This document shows, one piece after another, positions 48,722 to 60,565 of a DNA stretch of 64,000 bases (position 1 is the stretch's first letter; the number at the start of each line of letters is the position of its first letter). The translations under genes and the position numbers were made by a program. The notes under the pieces were generated by a model. It saw nothing but the letters and a program-made list of their open reading frames with translations, made no database searches and was not told the DNA's origin. Source of the stretch: Pardosa pseudoannulata (lineage: Eukaryota; Arthropoda; Arachnida; Araneae; Lycosidae); assembly GCA_032207245.1 (NCBI GenBank), contig CM063502.1, forward strand, positions 141,599,495 through 141,663,494, in the 5' to 3' direction.

Positions 48722-48729
<8 letters not shown>
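48465..48729. mobile_element. MITE with ~43-bp terminal inverted repeats
   Basis: The left end begins ATATGAGCCGCTCAGTGCAT and continues 'acattgactaactcaatttttt'. The right end complements to ATATGAGCTGTTCAGTGCAC, 'acattgactaactccatttttt'. About 39 of 43 positions match. Length about 265 bp, no coding. Flanking TA-rich sequence fits a TA target, but superfamily is not settled. A (TA)n(TG)n tract begins at its right edge. Confidence 0.85.

Positions 48730-48811
<82 letters not shown>
48724..48811. repeat. (TA)n(TG)n microsatellite
   Basis: TA run then TG run, starting at the right end of the 48465-48729 MITE. Confidence 0.95.
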
Positions 48812-48814
48812 AGT

Positions 48815-49875
48815 AAAAATTAAAATTTAAAATAAGATTAAATAAGAAATATTATTAGTAATCTTGATGCGTCTTGATATTATCAAGGAAAATTAAATTA
48901 TATATTAATTAAAAAGAAAATAAATATAAAATATAGAGAATTGGAATAGGAATTGGTATACTTGAAGCGGAGGGGGGGGGGAATTGTGACCCCCACACTC
49001 CGGTTAAATGGCCATTTTAATCAGCTGAAACGCCTTCGGTCACCATAAGTACACCAATAAAAACAGACTAATTGCCTAAAAACAATCCATACAAAAATAA
49101 GACTATAAACTAAAGTAAAATTAAAATCAATAACAACTAACCTATGTATACATTAAAAACTACTACAAGAACATTCAATATCATTATAAAATCCACTAAA
49201 AAATCTTATACTATGCATACATATACTTATGTCCAATCAACAAGACGTAGAACGTCTTCTTTACTTGTTTTAAAATACGACTGCAAAATGCGAAGAATAA
49301 AAGTTTGTGGGTAACCAGCAATTAAAATGTGGTTAAAATGTTCCTTAATTAGCAAAGTATAAGGAAGATATCATAGAAATGTTTAAAAATATACACAAAA
49401 TTCTTTAAAGTAGATGAAAATTTTTAATTCAAAACCTAGCATACATAAAATGTTAAACGTTTTTCCAAAAAAGGTCACTTCTAGAAACCTTAACTTTAAT
49501 TTTTCTTCAAGATACAAATAAAGCATGAAAAATGTAAATAAAATACTAAGTTTATTAAATACTAAAAGTTTAACTAATTCTCCACTCACAAGAAGCAGCA
49601 TTCTGCCCGCTCAAGGGCGTGAAGAAGCATAGTTAGTAAATAAGTAATGGAGATAACACATTGGTCAATGTTCAAAAAATGTTCATTCACCAATTTTCCT
49701 AAAACATGGAAAAGCTACTGATTGGATAAGACAAATTGTTGCTAGAAACAAAAGATTAACAATTTAACATCTAATAAATAATACACTAATTCAAAATTTG
49801 AAAAAAGGACTTCGTAAATAAAGTTTTGCACAGTATCACGAAGGTCCCCTATACCAAACAAATTTCATGCCTATA
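48815..49875. other. No feature seen
   Basis: AT-rich spacer. A G-run at 48970-48980 is followed by a short GC-richer patch without a recognised signature. Confidence 0.5.
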
Positions 49876-49878
49876 GGC

Positions 49879-50117
49879 AGGGCCTGTGCTAACGTTTTTG
49901 CTTCTCTAGGAAAACTCAAGCTGCTACTCAAGCTAAAATAAAACTTTTCTCTTCCAGAAAAATATTCATTTATTACTCATTTATTTTATAGATTTCAGTG
50001 ATCAAAATATATTTTTGTGGGTTGTTCATTCTTCTTTACTCTATTTCAGGATGTTTTGCTGCTCCAAACTTTTTCCGCCATAGACAGTCACCTACTTTGC
50101 ATACCAAATAGAGCTAT
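49879..50117 (+). mobile_element. hAT-like MITE
   Basis: The left end CAGGGCCTGTGCTAACG and the following 'tttttgcttctctagg' resemble the widespread hAT terminal CAGGGCCGGCGCTA...GCCGCCCTAGG (general knowledge). The right end complements to a decayed AGGGATAGCTC. The internal segment 'tcaaaatatatttttgtggg...ttttgctgctccaaactttttccgcc' is shared with the copy at 61436-61682. No coding. Confidence 0.6.
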
Positions 50118-50183
50118 CCCTAATTGTTTGTACAGTTTACGAGGAAACGCTTTTACATACATCCATACTCTGTATTTCATAAA

Positions 50184-50868
50184 CAATCGAACCCAATATA
50201 TCGAACCTGAAGGGATAAAAGATTCTGTTCGCTATATCTGAACCATTATGGAAAATTAGATCTAACAAGATGTAACAAGATGTAACTCTTATTCAATAAA
50301 GGTTTAATTGAACAAGGGATTAAAAAAACTATATTAAAGACCTTTATTAAGTTACCCAAAATATATTGAAATTCAAGTTTAAATTTTAATAACTATTTAT
50401 CAATTAAATTTTGATAATTTATTAAATTGTGTAAAGGAAGGCAAACGAAACAAATAGTTTTATTTTTAACTATTACTCACTATTTTGGTACAGAAATAAT
50501 CTGTAACTGTGAACCGTTTTTAAGAAACATTCCTAAAATTTTTTGCCTAGTACATTACAAGATTACAACAATTCTTCTGATAATTCTTTGTATTTGCGAG
50601 GTCAAAAACTCAATTTCATGGTTTTTGTTATGAACTTACCGATAAAAAACATTTTCCACAACTATGGAAAAGTTTTAAGCATAAAATTGAGAAAGAAAAG
50701 TATTCAGTGGATATCTGAAAAAAATTCGTTATATCCGATTTCTAAAATTTAGGAGGTTAAAAAGAATAAATTAACTTGAAAACAGTAAAAAAAAGACGGG
50801 GAAAACTTTTCGCTCGTTATATCCCGGAGTTCGTTACCTTTCGGTATTGCTATAATGGGATTCGACTG
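50184..50868. mobile_element. Possible pogo/Tigger-like non-autonomous element
   Basis: The left end CAATCGAACCCAATATATCG and the complement of the right end CAGTCGAATCCCATTATAGC are related and carry repeated 'tatatcgaac/ataacgaac' half-sites, as in pogo-type termini. TA follows the right end (50869-50870) but the left flank is not TA. No transposase was recognised inside. Confidence 0.45.
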
Positions 50869-50884
50869 TATTAGATTACTCACA

Positions 50885-50945
50885 CTAGGGCTGACTCTAA
50901 CAGTTTTTTCGCCCTGGACAAAATTTAAAATTCCACCCTCCTTCC
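50885..50945 (+). mobile_element. hAT-like terminal fragment
   Basis: 'tagggctgactctaacag' followed by 'tttttcgccctggacaaaat' repeats the hAT-like end seen at 49879 and 61682. Only about 60 bases are recognisable. Confidence 0.45.
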
Positions 50946-51089
50946 TACACGATAAGAATCACTATACAAAATTTTCAGGGATCAGGTTTTTTTAAAAACT
51001 GTGTATAAGCATAAAATTTATATTTATTTTACGAATATAAAAAGTTTTACAGCAATGAATACTTGCACTCATTACCATGAATTGCTTAA

Positions 51090-51262
51090 GGTTTGGTTTG
51101 GAGCGCCACGGTCTACTTTTTGCAACAAGAGGGACAATGAGACCTCGACCTACTGCTTACAGCCGATTCCGAACTGCTAGAAACATCCATACTACAGTGG
51201 GATTCGAACCCACGAACTCCAGTTCCGAAGACCAGCACCTTAACCATTCGTCCATCTTTCGT
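51090..51262 (-). mobile_element. tRNA-derived SINE with perfect 15-bp target duplication
   Basis: A 173-bp copy in reverse orientation with intact B box (GGGATTCGAACCC). It is bracketed by CCATGAATTGCTTAA at 51075-51089 and again at 51263-51277. A long perfect duplication is the signature of LINE-machinery retrotransposition and defines the element borders exactly. Among the younger copies here. Confidence 0.92.
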
Positions 51263-51852
51263 CCATGAATTGCTTAAACAAAGTACTCACATACGTATGC
51301 CACTTTTAATCTTTACACCAGAACGTCTGACGGAGTCATTTCGACACCAGGCAATGCTTGTTTTGTGAATTACACACACACACACGTACATAGCATAAAC
51401 AAAAAAAGAAAATTACAAATTTCCTTTAATAAGTCAATAAAAATCCAGTAAAAACAAGCATACTTACAATATTAGAAGTTGTAGAATTATACAGAATTGT
51501 GACAAGCAGGTACGCAGCGCAATCTTTCCTGAAAACAGATATTTCTGCAAAATGATGTTTTAGTCTTCCTAGAAATAAAGAATTACGTTTTGTAAAAGAT
51601 TTTTATACAAACATTTTCCTACACAAGAATTTTATAAATTCGAGCCAAAGTTCAGTCCCGAACAGATGTCCAGTTTGTCCGGCAGTAGACCCGCTCTTGC
51701 TTTCACAAACACCTATCTATATACCTACAATCAAAGCGTAGTATAACATGAATGTAAGGATAATGTCTATAATGTCTTCTTTTGGTACCACGGAATTTAT
51801 TATTCTTCAATGCATTCCTCATTTACTTAACGCAAAACCATCAAGAAGTTAG

Positions 51853-52023
51853 GCCAAACGCTGGCCGATTGGTTAGGGAGCTGATCGTCGGTACCGGAGT
51901 TCATGGGTTCGAATCCCACTATGGCATGGATGTTCGTAGCATTTCGGAATCGGCATTAAGCAGTACGTCCCGGTCTTATTAGCCCTCCTGTGCAAAACAG
52001 TAGACCGTAGCGAACCAAACCAA
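51853..52023 (+). mobile_element. tRNA-derived SINE with perfect 13-bp target duplication
   Basis: A 171-bp copy with A box CCGATTGGTTAGGGAGC and B box GGGTTCGAATCCC. It is bracketed by ATCAAGAAGTTAG at 51840-51852 and 52024-52036. It also gives the unoccupied 'cattaagcag' sequence that proves the nested MITE at 7959. Confidence 0.92.
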
Positions 52024-52039
52024 ATCAAGAAGTTAGTAA

Positions 52040-52960
52040 TTGTCTTTCAAATATTTACATTTTAAATTATGCCTGAATATAGATGTCTAAATACAATCCA
52101 AGATATAGGCATACTACGTGCATAAACATTAGATTAACAAATGATCAAGCTGTATAACCATAACTTATCTTTAACAATATTTTCTAAAGCCCCTACAGTA
52201 TTGTTATAGACAGGTTTTAAAATACGTACAGAGCTTTGCATTATTAATACCGCCCGTTTAGTACAATAAAAAGTGTTACCTACGCATTACACTTTGTCAC
52301 AGCCCAACTAAGACCACGCCCAATTAATATTGGTTCGGTTTACTACTATCTTTATACTAATGTAATGAAACAGATTACGTAAATAGTAACATTTAATTTG
52401 CCATTCACTAGACATATTGGCAGAAATGACATCTGCTAACTATTCCAAAACGTTTAGATGAGTGATTCCCTTGTTCTAAAGAGATACTGTCATTTTCTTC
52501 TCAAGGGTTTTAAAAAAATGCTTTTTAAATCCCCTTGATGCCTATAGAGTTGAAAATGTCAACAAATATTTTGTAGAATTTTTGTGTTTTCACGGAAGTA
52601 TTAACTTTTTTAGGGAGGGTAGATTGATGTAACCCTTTAAACTATCCCTTCAATTATCAAGTATCTGATATTTATATTTTTATTATTTGGATCGACATTA
52701 AATCAATTTTTTAGACTAGCACAAAATCTAATTTTTCAGAAGGTACATAACTACTCTCATACCTACTATTAAATTTTCTTTATAAAAATGTATGTTTCTT
52801 ATCTGTCAGTACTGTTTTTTAGGTATGATAGCATACAAATCTCTTATCACGAAATACTTCTTTTTTGTCATTCCATCGTCTGACTTTCAAAACTAAAAAT
52901 CATTGCTAATGGGGACAGGCTGCTATATTCAAAGTTATTTAAATCTCTCTCTCTCCCGCA
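52040..52960. other. No feature seen
   Basis: AT-rich spacer. Confidence 0.55.
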
Positions 52961-52963
52961 CAC

Positions 52964-53095
<132 letters not shown>

Positions 53096-53099
53096 AATC

Positions 53100-53915
53100 C
53101 AATAATTATAAAACTGCTGGACAAGGAGAAAGCTAAACAGTTAGCAGTAATAAAAATGCAGTCGGCTGACATTGAAGAGAACGAAACAATTCTAATTAAA
53201 ATTTTATTTTAGAGCTTCTAAAACGGACATCTTTACTAGTCAACGACAGTCAAGAGAAAGGTACAAAAATCACTCTGCTCGAACAGAGGTGCACCCAAGA
53301 GCGAAGACAGAGAGAATTTTCCCACTTACTCAGCGAATTTAAGTGTAAGATCAGGAAAGAACGCTGAGACATTTTCCGGCGACAGCTGGGAAACGTGTTG
53401 AATAGACAGAAATTTTATATCTATAGGATAGAAAGCTTTGGGAAATGGATCGAAAGAATTTTTAGTCAAGAAAGCTCCTTCGATTAAGACATTTAGAGGC
53501 TGGAAAATTTTTTTTAAGGAATTAGAATGGGAGAAAGGAGGTTTTTAAGGAAATATTAAAGTTAAATAATTTTGATATATTACACACACACACACAGTAT
53601 TGTCAAATTTTCTGCACTACGTTTGAAAAGCTACTTGTTTCAAATAACGTAAAGTGGATCGAGGAATTGTGACTTATGTGATGCAAAGTTCAACTTCAAC
53701 CAGACGTAACAAATAAGCTATCAGTGTTACGTTTTCTTTCGTTCCTTTGCTTACCTTAAACTATATTTTTGTGTCTAATCGTTGATTTTATTGATATCTT
53801 AAAAATTATTAGATTCATAGAAAAGCTGTTTCAAATTCGATATGTGCATTTACCTCAAAAGAACGAGTGCATATTTATCTATTTTTCAATGTGAAATTTA
53901 TGAAAAGTAAAAGTG
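53100..53915. other. No gene seen
   Basis: A slightly GC-richer stretch at 53215-53420 has no recognisable frame or repeat. Confidence 0.5.
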
Positions 53916-53922
53916 ATCTTAA

Positions 53923-54663
53923 CACATTGTGTGCGAGTACCTCTCGCAGCGGAATTTTACCGGGAGCGGGCGTTTTGCGAGTAAATTTAGTTATTCAGTT
54001 AAATCTCAATAAATCGAAAATTATTTAATTTTTTAACCAACTTTTCGTATTTTATATTGAAATATATAAACAAATATAAAAATAGAAATATATAAATAAC
54101 AACCATAAGATTTTTGTAAACAAAAAATATATTTTTAGTGGATAAATTTATAATAGTATCGTAAATATGAAAAATCAAATAGAAATAGTAGTATATTGTT
54201 TTAATTTTTTTGAATTATGTTATATATAAACATTTTTACATTATAAAAAAATGAAAAGAGCAGTCATAAAACTAATAATGTTTTACAGTGTGATAACGTT
54301 CAAAACATTTTCCTCTATGAAGAGGTACACGGCAAAACTTGCATATGTAATATGTTTCACTCGGCACTTTTTTCACAGCACACACATGACATTGTCTTTG
54401 CGGCTTTTTCTTATTAAGTAGTAACAATTAAGTAGTACTTCCCAGTAGTAACAATTTTCTCCAAAATATGTTAAATTATTAGTCTAAATTTTTCCAGAAT
54501 CTATGTAGTAGACAAGAATATTCGACTTCGTTTTCCAGTATATACCGTTATTTTTGAACCCACAAACAAACCATGTTGTTACACTAACCCGTACTAGTAC
54601 GTGACCAGCGCTCAAGTATCAATCGTCAGAAAATGTATTAGTACGTGTCCTGTATACAATGTG
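53923..54663 (-). mobile_element. piggyBac-derived element, 741 bp
   Basis: TTAA at 53919-53922 and 54664-54667. Ends are CACATTGTGTGCG and the complement of CACATTGTATACA, an 8-bp matching core. Near the ends are 'gcgagtacctctcgc' and 'gtactagtacgtg' with short palindromic character. Inside, a minus-strand frame keeps the transposase cysteine-rich C-terminus (54272-54427). Confidence 0.85.
54272..54427 (-). pseudogene. piggyBac transposase cysteine-rich C-terminus remnant
   Basis: The minus-strand frame, 51 codons and a stop at 54272, contains KKKPQRQCHVCAVKK, then ETYYICKFCRVPLHRGKCF and ERYHTVKHY. The C-x2-C, C-x2-C, C and YH spacing is typical of the piggyBac C-terminal zinc domain. Upstream the frame meets a stop at 54428, and no DDE core is present within the element. 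The domain itself has no stop or frameshift, in contrast to the decayed Tc1 and LINE relics in this window. Confidence 0.85.
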
Positions 54664-54669
54664 TTAACA

Positions 54670-55605
54670 CGGAAATGATCATCGACTGCTTAACTCAGCG
54701 TTAACATATGTGACAACTTTCCAGTCGAAAATGTCCCGAGCGTTTACATTTCAACATTGTAATAAAAGACGAAAAAGAAGATACTTTTTCTAACCCCAAT
54801 TGTTTCGAAACTAGTTTCTTACTTCTAATGTAGGAGGGTCCTGGTTGTTATTTAAATTGTTATATGATAATTAAAGGATATCTAGAAGCTACTGAAAATT
54901 TTGTGATTATCCCAACTTACATTTGCACTCCTTTGTTCTTTCCTCAGAAAAAAAGCTGACTAAATTAACCCCCAAATTCTTGTTTAAACTAAGACTTTTC
55001 TTCACCCAGTACTGAAATATATGCATAAAAGTTCATATAATAATTTTTTAATAATTAAAACTTTTACGTCTTGTTACTGAAAGGCAAAATAATTACATTT
55101 TTTTGCTAAAGCCTTAAAGAGGAAATTCTTTGCCTAAATCAAAACCATAGCTCTGCTATGATATATTAAGCCAGGTCAAAATTACTTTGAAAGTTAGAAA
55201 TTTGACTTGTAATATATACTTCCTAATTTTCAAAGAAAATGTTCTGTCTAAGTCAAGATCAAATAGGAACAACCATTCTTTAAGCTCTGCATATGTTGAT
55301 AAACGATTCGAAATATTAAGTCATGGATGAGGTATGACAATTATCCATTTTTAACTTGTATAAATGAAAAGACTTGATGACACTTCCTTACGAGAAGAAC
55401 CAAAATATAAAAATTAAAATACAATTTACTTAACTTTATAACTCATATATTTTGAAAAGTAACTTATTTTTCTTTTGAGGCTCTAATATAAAGCTGTTTG
55501 TTTGCAACAGTCTATTTATAAATTATTTTGTGAAAAGAGCATATATATCTTTTTTAAAAAGTAGTTTTCTATTTTTATAAAGTTCATGAGTTTTATCCGA
55601 TTTTT
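54670..55605. other. No feature seen
   Basis: AT-rich spacer. Confidence 0.55.
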
Positions 55606-55608
55606 TTT

Positions 55609-55610
<2 letters not shown>

Positions 55611-55691
<81 letters not shown>
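55611..55691. repeat. (TA)n(TG)n microsatellite
   Basis: TA run of about 37 bases followed by a TG run of about 42 bases. Confidence 0.95.
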
Positions 55692-55699
55692 AGGTCTAA

Positions 55700-56445
55700 A
55701 AAGAGGAGATTTTGAAAAATTAAGCGAATTGGAAGTGATTTTAAAAGGTAAGAGACAGTTGGCGCTAAGACATAGAGCTGTCAGCAAACTCCACGCTTAT
55801 CTCCGCCACGAATAAATGAAAATGGAGTAAATGGCGCCTTAAAAAGAAAACTATACTTTGAAATAAAGAGATGATTTACCAAGAAAGACTGCTTCTTTCA
55901 TTCGCCTACCACTGGATACGACATATATATGTCTTGTTAGTAAAAACAAAGATAAACTGTGATATGAGTAAACATACCTCACACGAGGTAATATATTTTT
56001 TTCCAAATTCTTCCACTATTTTCAGTTTAAAATTAAGTATTATATTTGATTTCCAGTGGTAACTTGATGTCATGTAAATTAAGTAAGTATTATTAACATC
56101 TATATCAAAATATATCTCCATTTTAAATATATTCACACAAAAGAATAAAAAGTCAGCGACTGTTCATAGGTTTTTTTAATTCCCTCTTTTATTTGTTAAT
56201 ACTATTCTACATATGTAAAAATATTTCTTATGAAACATACCATTATATTAATATTAGTAAAACACTGAACACTTTCTACTTTTATTCATTTAAATTTTGT
56301 CCTCATTTAGTTATATACCAAAAACTAGACTAACATGTTGAAGCTCTCATATAACATAGAATCTGACTCCAGAAATTCACCGTGGAGTGCCACAGACAGA
56401 AAGATGATATGCAATAAATTATGAAAATTGAGCGGACCTTTTCTT
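55700..56445. other. No gene seen
   Basis: AT-rich spacer; overlapping frames at 55871-56136 are on opposite strands and look like chance. Confidence 0.5.
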
Positions 56446-56449
56446 GAGA

Positions 56450-56770
56450 CAAAGAACTACTGGGGTGGGGTAAGGGGTAGAGAAAGCCTGTGGCCTATCA
56501 AGATGGCCAAGACTCCGGCAATGCTGCAATGACGAAGCATTTATGGCCGAAGCTGTCTCTTTCTAAGAACACAAACTGTCTGTCTTCATGCACAGCTATG
56601 CAGATGGCACACCCACATACGTGAGCCATTTTCTGTCCACGGAATGGTATTTTAGAAATCCAGAATTTTGGGGTGAGGGAACTGATCTCATAAATCCCCT
56701 CTTACCTACAGGCTTGCTGTTACCTGCTCATGAGACTCAATGAAATGCAGATATGTCTGGTTTGATAGCC
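56450..56770. other. GC-richer patch, possible decayed coding sequence
   Basis: 'ggcctatcaagatggccaag' and 'gacgaagcatttatggccga' stand out from AT-rich flanks. A broken plus-strand frame (KHLWPKLSLSKNTNCLSSC) vaguely recalls the RNase H tail of some LINEs, but the match is too weak to assign. Confidence 0.25.
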
Positions 56771-56924
56771 ATAGAGCACGTGAAAACTTCATATAAATTT
56801 GTTCAGCAATTTAATTGTTAATGACGTATCTGTTTATACATGACTGAAAAGAATAGAAGCTTTTGCTGATAATTTGCTAACAGGAATTCCCGTTCAACTC
56901 GTGTACCATGAAAGTGCCTGGATA

Positions 56925-57092
56925 GTAGCCAAATGGATCGAACGCTGACTTTTGCAGCAGATATCAGGTTTTCAAACCCTGCTGTTGGCATAGATATTCG
57001 GAACCATTTGAAATGTGATTTAAGCACTAGCTATAAATTTTAATTAGCCTTCGTGCTGCAAAATTTCGACCAAAGTGCTTTAAACCAACTAC
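56925..57092 (+). mobile_element. Old, degenerate SINE copy
   Basis: Order of family landmarks is kept but mutated: 'gtagccaaatggatcgaacgc', 'ggttttcaaaccctg', 'ggcatagatattcgg', 'attagccttcgtgctgc', 'tttaaaccaac'. Confidence 0.6.
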
Positions 57093-57094
57093 AG

Positions 57095-58110
57095 ATTTCT
57101 AGTGCATCCAGGTAAACGGCTATCCTCAATTTTTCCAAAGAAAAAGAGGGAATTACTTCTATCTAATAGATAAAAAGTTTAAATGGTATACTATAAGTTT
57201 CAAATAACATGACAGGAATAGGAAAGTCATGTGGATGATTTTAATATATCATAAATGAAAATAATTAATTTTTATACCCACAAAAATATGTTAGTTCTCA
57301 TGTCTGTAATGATTATAATTCTCTGAGCTGCAAATATTTCTTAAATCATTAGCTGTAACTGTTCTAAAGATTTAAAACATTTCTTTCTTATAAAAAAAGG
57401 ACTATCTTTGTAAATGTCTAGATAAAACTAACAAGAAAAAAAATAAGTCACTGACATTACGGAAGGACCAACAGTTTAAACCCACAAATTAGTTTCCAAT
57501 TTATATTTTAACTCCAAATCTTTATTTTAAGATGCTGCTAATCTTATTTTTGTCTAAGACTTCCCACTTATTTTCAAGAAAAAAGGAACTTAGATAAAAC
57601 GCAAAAGAACATTATTGAATTTCCTTAACTTTTTCGCATGAAAGTAAAATTTCATTTTAAATTCATAAAAGATAAATAGGAAAATATCAGTTTTAAATTT
57701 ATATAATTTGAAACAATCTTTATGCGTTGGATTTTACTTTTGTTTAGAAATGTTTGAGATAGCATCAGGTATTTCCTTTAAATTGAGATATGATTAGATT
57801 TTCTCTGTAATTGATTTGTTTAGCGACAGTAAGGCGTGGGTGTTATATATAATTCAGAGTTTAAAAACAAAACTTATTCATTATATTGAAAATACTTTGG
57901 CTTCACACGTTAAGTGTTTTCTCAAGACAATTGCATTGTGTATACATAAATATGCTACTGTAAGTATATTTTATTATCATTTTACCTCAATAATTTTTAT
58001 ACCAATTATAAAATAAAGCTGAAGCTCTTCCAGAGTTCTTTTATGGATCTAACAAGAACAAAAATTGTTTAGTTGTTTATATAAACAATAGGACATTGTG
58101 TATTCATACA
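57095..58110. other. No feature seen
   Basis: AT-rich spacer. Confidence 0.55.
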
Positions 58111-58115
58111 CTTAA

Positions 58116-58322
58116 CCCTAGAAAGCTAAACTTGCGTCTCGGGAGTGTTTTGTAATTTAAAGAATAAACTGTTAAGAGCTGAAAAAACTTCAATGCAAAA
58201 TAAATAATTTTTCAAAATAAAATATATATGTTTTTTACCTTTTTTCGCTTAAAATAAATTTTTGAAAAGTCTTCTAGCATACGCAACGGTAGTAATAACG
58301 CTTGACTAAAACAGGACTAGGG
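58116..58322. mobile_element. Possible piggyBac-like element, 207 bp
   Basis: TTAA at 58112-58115 and 58323-58326. The left end CCCTAGAAAGCTAAACTTGC closely resembles the well-known piggyBac terminal CCCTAGAAAGATA. The right end complements to CCCTAGTCCTG, so only about 6 bp match. The right end also belongs to a tandem repeat unit (58276 onward), so the pairing may be coincidental. Confidence 0.5.
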
Positions 58323-58711
58323 TTAAGATCCTTAGGTATAAAGTCCTTAATGTTAATACTCGTTGTTTAAATCCTAGTTATTTCAAAGAAGTGGATATGG
58401 AAAGAAGTGGTATATGTTCTAGCATTTGCAACAGTAGTAATAACGCTTGACTAAAACAGGTTACTAAAACAGGACTAAGGTTAAGATCCTTAGGTATAGA
58501 GTCCTTAATGCTAATTCTCGTTGTTTATATCCTAGTCATGGCAAAGAAGTGGATATGCAAAGAAGTGGTATATGTTCTAGCCTATGCAACAGTAGTAATA
58601 GCGCTTGACTAAAACAGGTTACTAAAACAGGACTAGGGTTAAGATCCTTAGGTATAGAGTCCTTAATGCTAAAGATCTTTGTTTAGATCCTAGTTATGGC
58701 AAAGAAGTTGA
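58276..58711. repeat. Tandem repeat, 145/158-bp units, ~2.8 copies
   Basis: 'agcatacgcaac', 'agcatttgcaac' and 'agcctatgcaac' mark unit starts at 58276, 58421 and 58579. The second and third units carry an extra 13-base duplication ('actaaaacagg' twice). Each unit contains 'actagggttaagatccttag', resembling a piggyBac-type CCCTAG/TTAA end. Confidence 0.9.
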
Positions 58712-58889
58712 TTCAGCTGTAAAATAAAAGATTTATGTTCCAATGCATTTCACTACATTTTAAGCAAAGTTAAATACCATATAAAAAAAGTTAGGAATTA
58801 ATGTTTATTCTCTAAAAATAAACCACAAAAATCCTCACGTATATTATAAAGTCTGAGTTATAAAATATTAAATTGTAGTATAATAGTAA

Positions 58890-59120
58890 ACTTGATTTGC
58901 GCTTGCCAGTGCCATACAAAGTGTTGTAGCACTGTAAAGGCTTCTTCACACTATGGACATCATCGGCACGACGGTCCCATGTTGACTCCACACACTGGGA
59001 CTTTAGGTCGGCCTGTCTTGATGGACGCTATTTTTTTTAATTCTTCTCTGTCAACATGGAGGTTGAAAAAGTCACAGCTACAGCTTTGTGTTAAGATTGG
59101 TCTTTTAATTGTTATTTAGA
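58890..59120. other. GC-richer patch with 75-codon ORF, unidentified
   Basis: The plus-strand frame at 58892-59119 contains HYGHHRHDGPMLTPHTGTLG. Composition differs from the flanks, suggesting an imported or formerly coding fragment. No family recognised. Confidence 0.2.
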
Positions 59121-59263
59121 TTTAAATGACTGACGATTGTTTAAGAAAGAATTTCAATATCATTTAAAGTGACATTAATAAAACGTAAGTATTTGCAAAA
59201 GCTTGAATTGTAAAGACATTCTATTTTACTATTACAACATTATAGATATATTTTAAATGATTA

Positions 59264-60188
59264 TCCCCTATATAACAATACTGCTTTATTTATAAATTGA
59301 AATACAGATCAGTATAAAAATTTTATTTTACCTTATAAAGTAATCACTTGAAAATTTGTTAAAATAAATAAGCTTTGGCCAGTATTTCAAAAATATCATG
59401 TTAATAACGAATAAAATCCTGAATTAATCAATAAAAACAAAATTTCATAAAGTATACTATTACATTATACTAAACTACAAAATTACTTCCACTAATTTTA
59501 TTATACCAACATCTTTAATTAATATAAAGAATTAATTTAATATCCGTCCTTTAATTAATATCCGTCTGTCCTCGAATTTAGGAAGGATCTGGAATGGATA
59601 GGGGCATTCCTATTGGATTCTTGATGAGTTAGGTTAGCAAAATTCGAAGCGAGTAAAGTTCATTTTCTCCTAAACTGTAGATCCGATTTTAAAATAAATT
59701 GGTATAAATATGCTTCATAGCACAGCTAAAAATACTGTCATCTTTAAAACATTCGAAATCCAGCCCTTCCCCCTTTTTTGAGCGTTTAATATTATTATAT
59801 CAAGTCCCATATTAAGAGCAGGCGATTAAATTTTTCAATTTATCACATAAGTCGGTAAAAAATAACATTTTTATAGCATTATGACGTCATTCCTTTAACC
59901 ATCTCATTTAATCATTTTTTATTTTAAATTATTTAAATATCATCTGCATTATTTTCATACGTTTCATCGCTTAACTTAGGTATTAAGTAAATATTTTTTT
60001 TTATATTTGGTTAAATAATAGATTAGGTACATACGTGATAATTTCATATTTAATCATCGATTATTTTTTGTTGCAAGATAATTGTCAGCCAAAAAACAAA
60101 CCATTTTTTACCTGCCTCATAGTGTACTTTACAATTCTGGAAAATTAAAAATTTTACTGATCCCGTCATATGACGGGCTATATGCTAG
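59264..60188 (+). mobile_element. Helitron-like element with foreign insert (copy 3)
   Basis: The 5' terminus A|TCCCCTATATAACAATA is at 59264. Family sequence is interrupted at 59281-59560 and resumes with 'tccgtctgtcctcgaattta'. The body runs to CTAG at 60185-60188 followed by T. The perfect 16-bp palindrome CCCGTCATATGACGGG is at 60162-60177. The flanking A at the 5' side and T at the 3' side fit Helitron insertion between A and T. Confidence 0.75.
59281..59526 (+). repeat. Inverted repeat, left arm (~250 bp)
   Basis: Reads 'actgctttatttataaattg' through 'ttataccaacatctttaatt'. It matches the reverse complement of 60566-60826 over its whole length with roughly 80-85% identity by eye. It sits inside Helitron copy 3, just after the 5' terminus. 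Confidence 0.85.
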
Positions 60189-60565
60189 TTTGTAAATAGT
60201 GTTTTGAACTATGCAGTATTACAAAATATAACTCACAGCTGCAAAAATATAAAACCATCCACAAGTGTTTACCTTCCTATGCTACTGCCAAACAAAGTAA
60301 TAAGAGTGATTTTAACATTTTTAATCGTATTTCTGAAAAAAAATAATATTTTTACACAATATATAATTTTTCAAGAAATTGAAAATTTTGAAGTTTTGGA
60401 GGTCTTTTGACTTTTTTCACGCAATCATAAAAAACAACAATGTATAAATTAGTGGCTATATATATATATGATCATAATAAATTGTTATGTACATACTTAT
60501 GTCTGGAATTTTATATTAATTTTTTTAGAACTTCCACTGCTAAGAATGCTAAATTTGTTCTTCTT

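Noticed and set aside
49383..49601. 72-codon hydrophobic minus-strand ORF, possible membrane protein
   Set aside because: Leu/Phe/Tyr richness is what AT-rich DNA gives by chance; no start context or neighbours support it.
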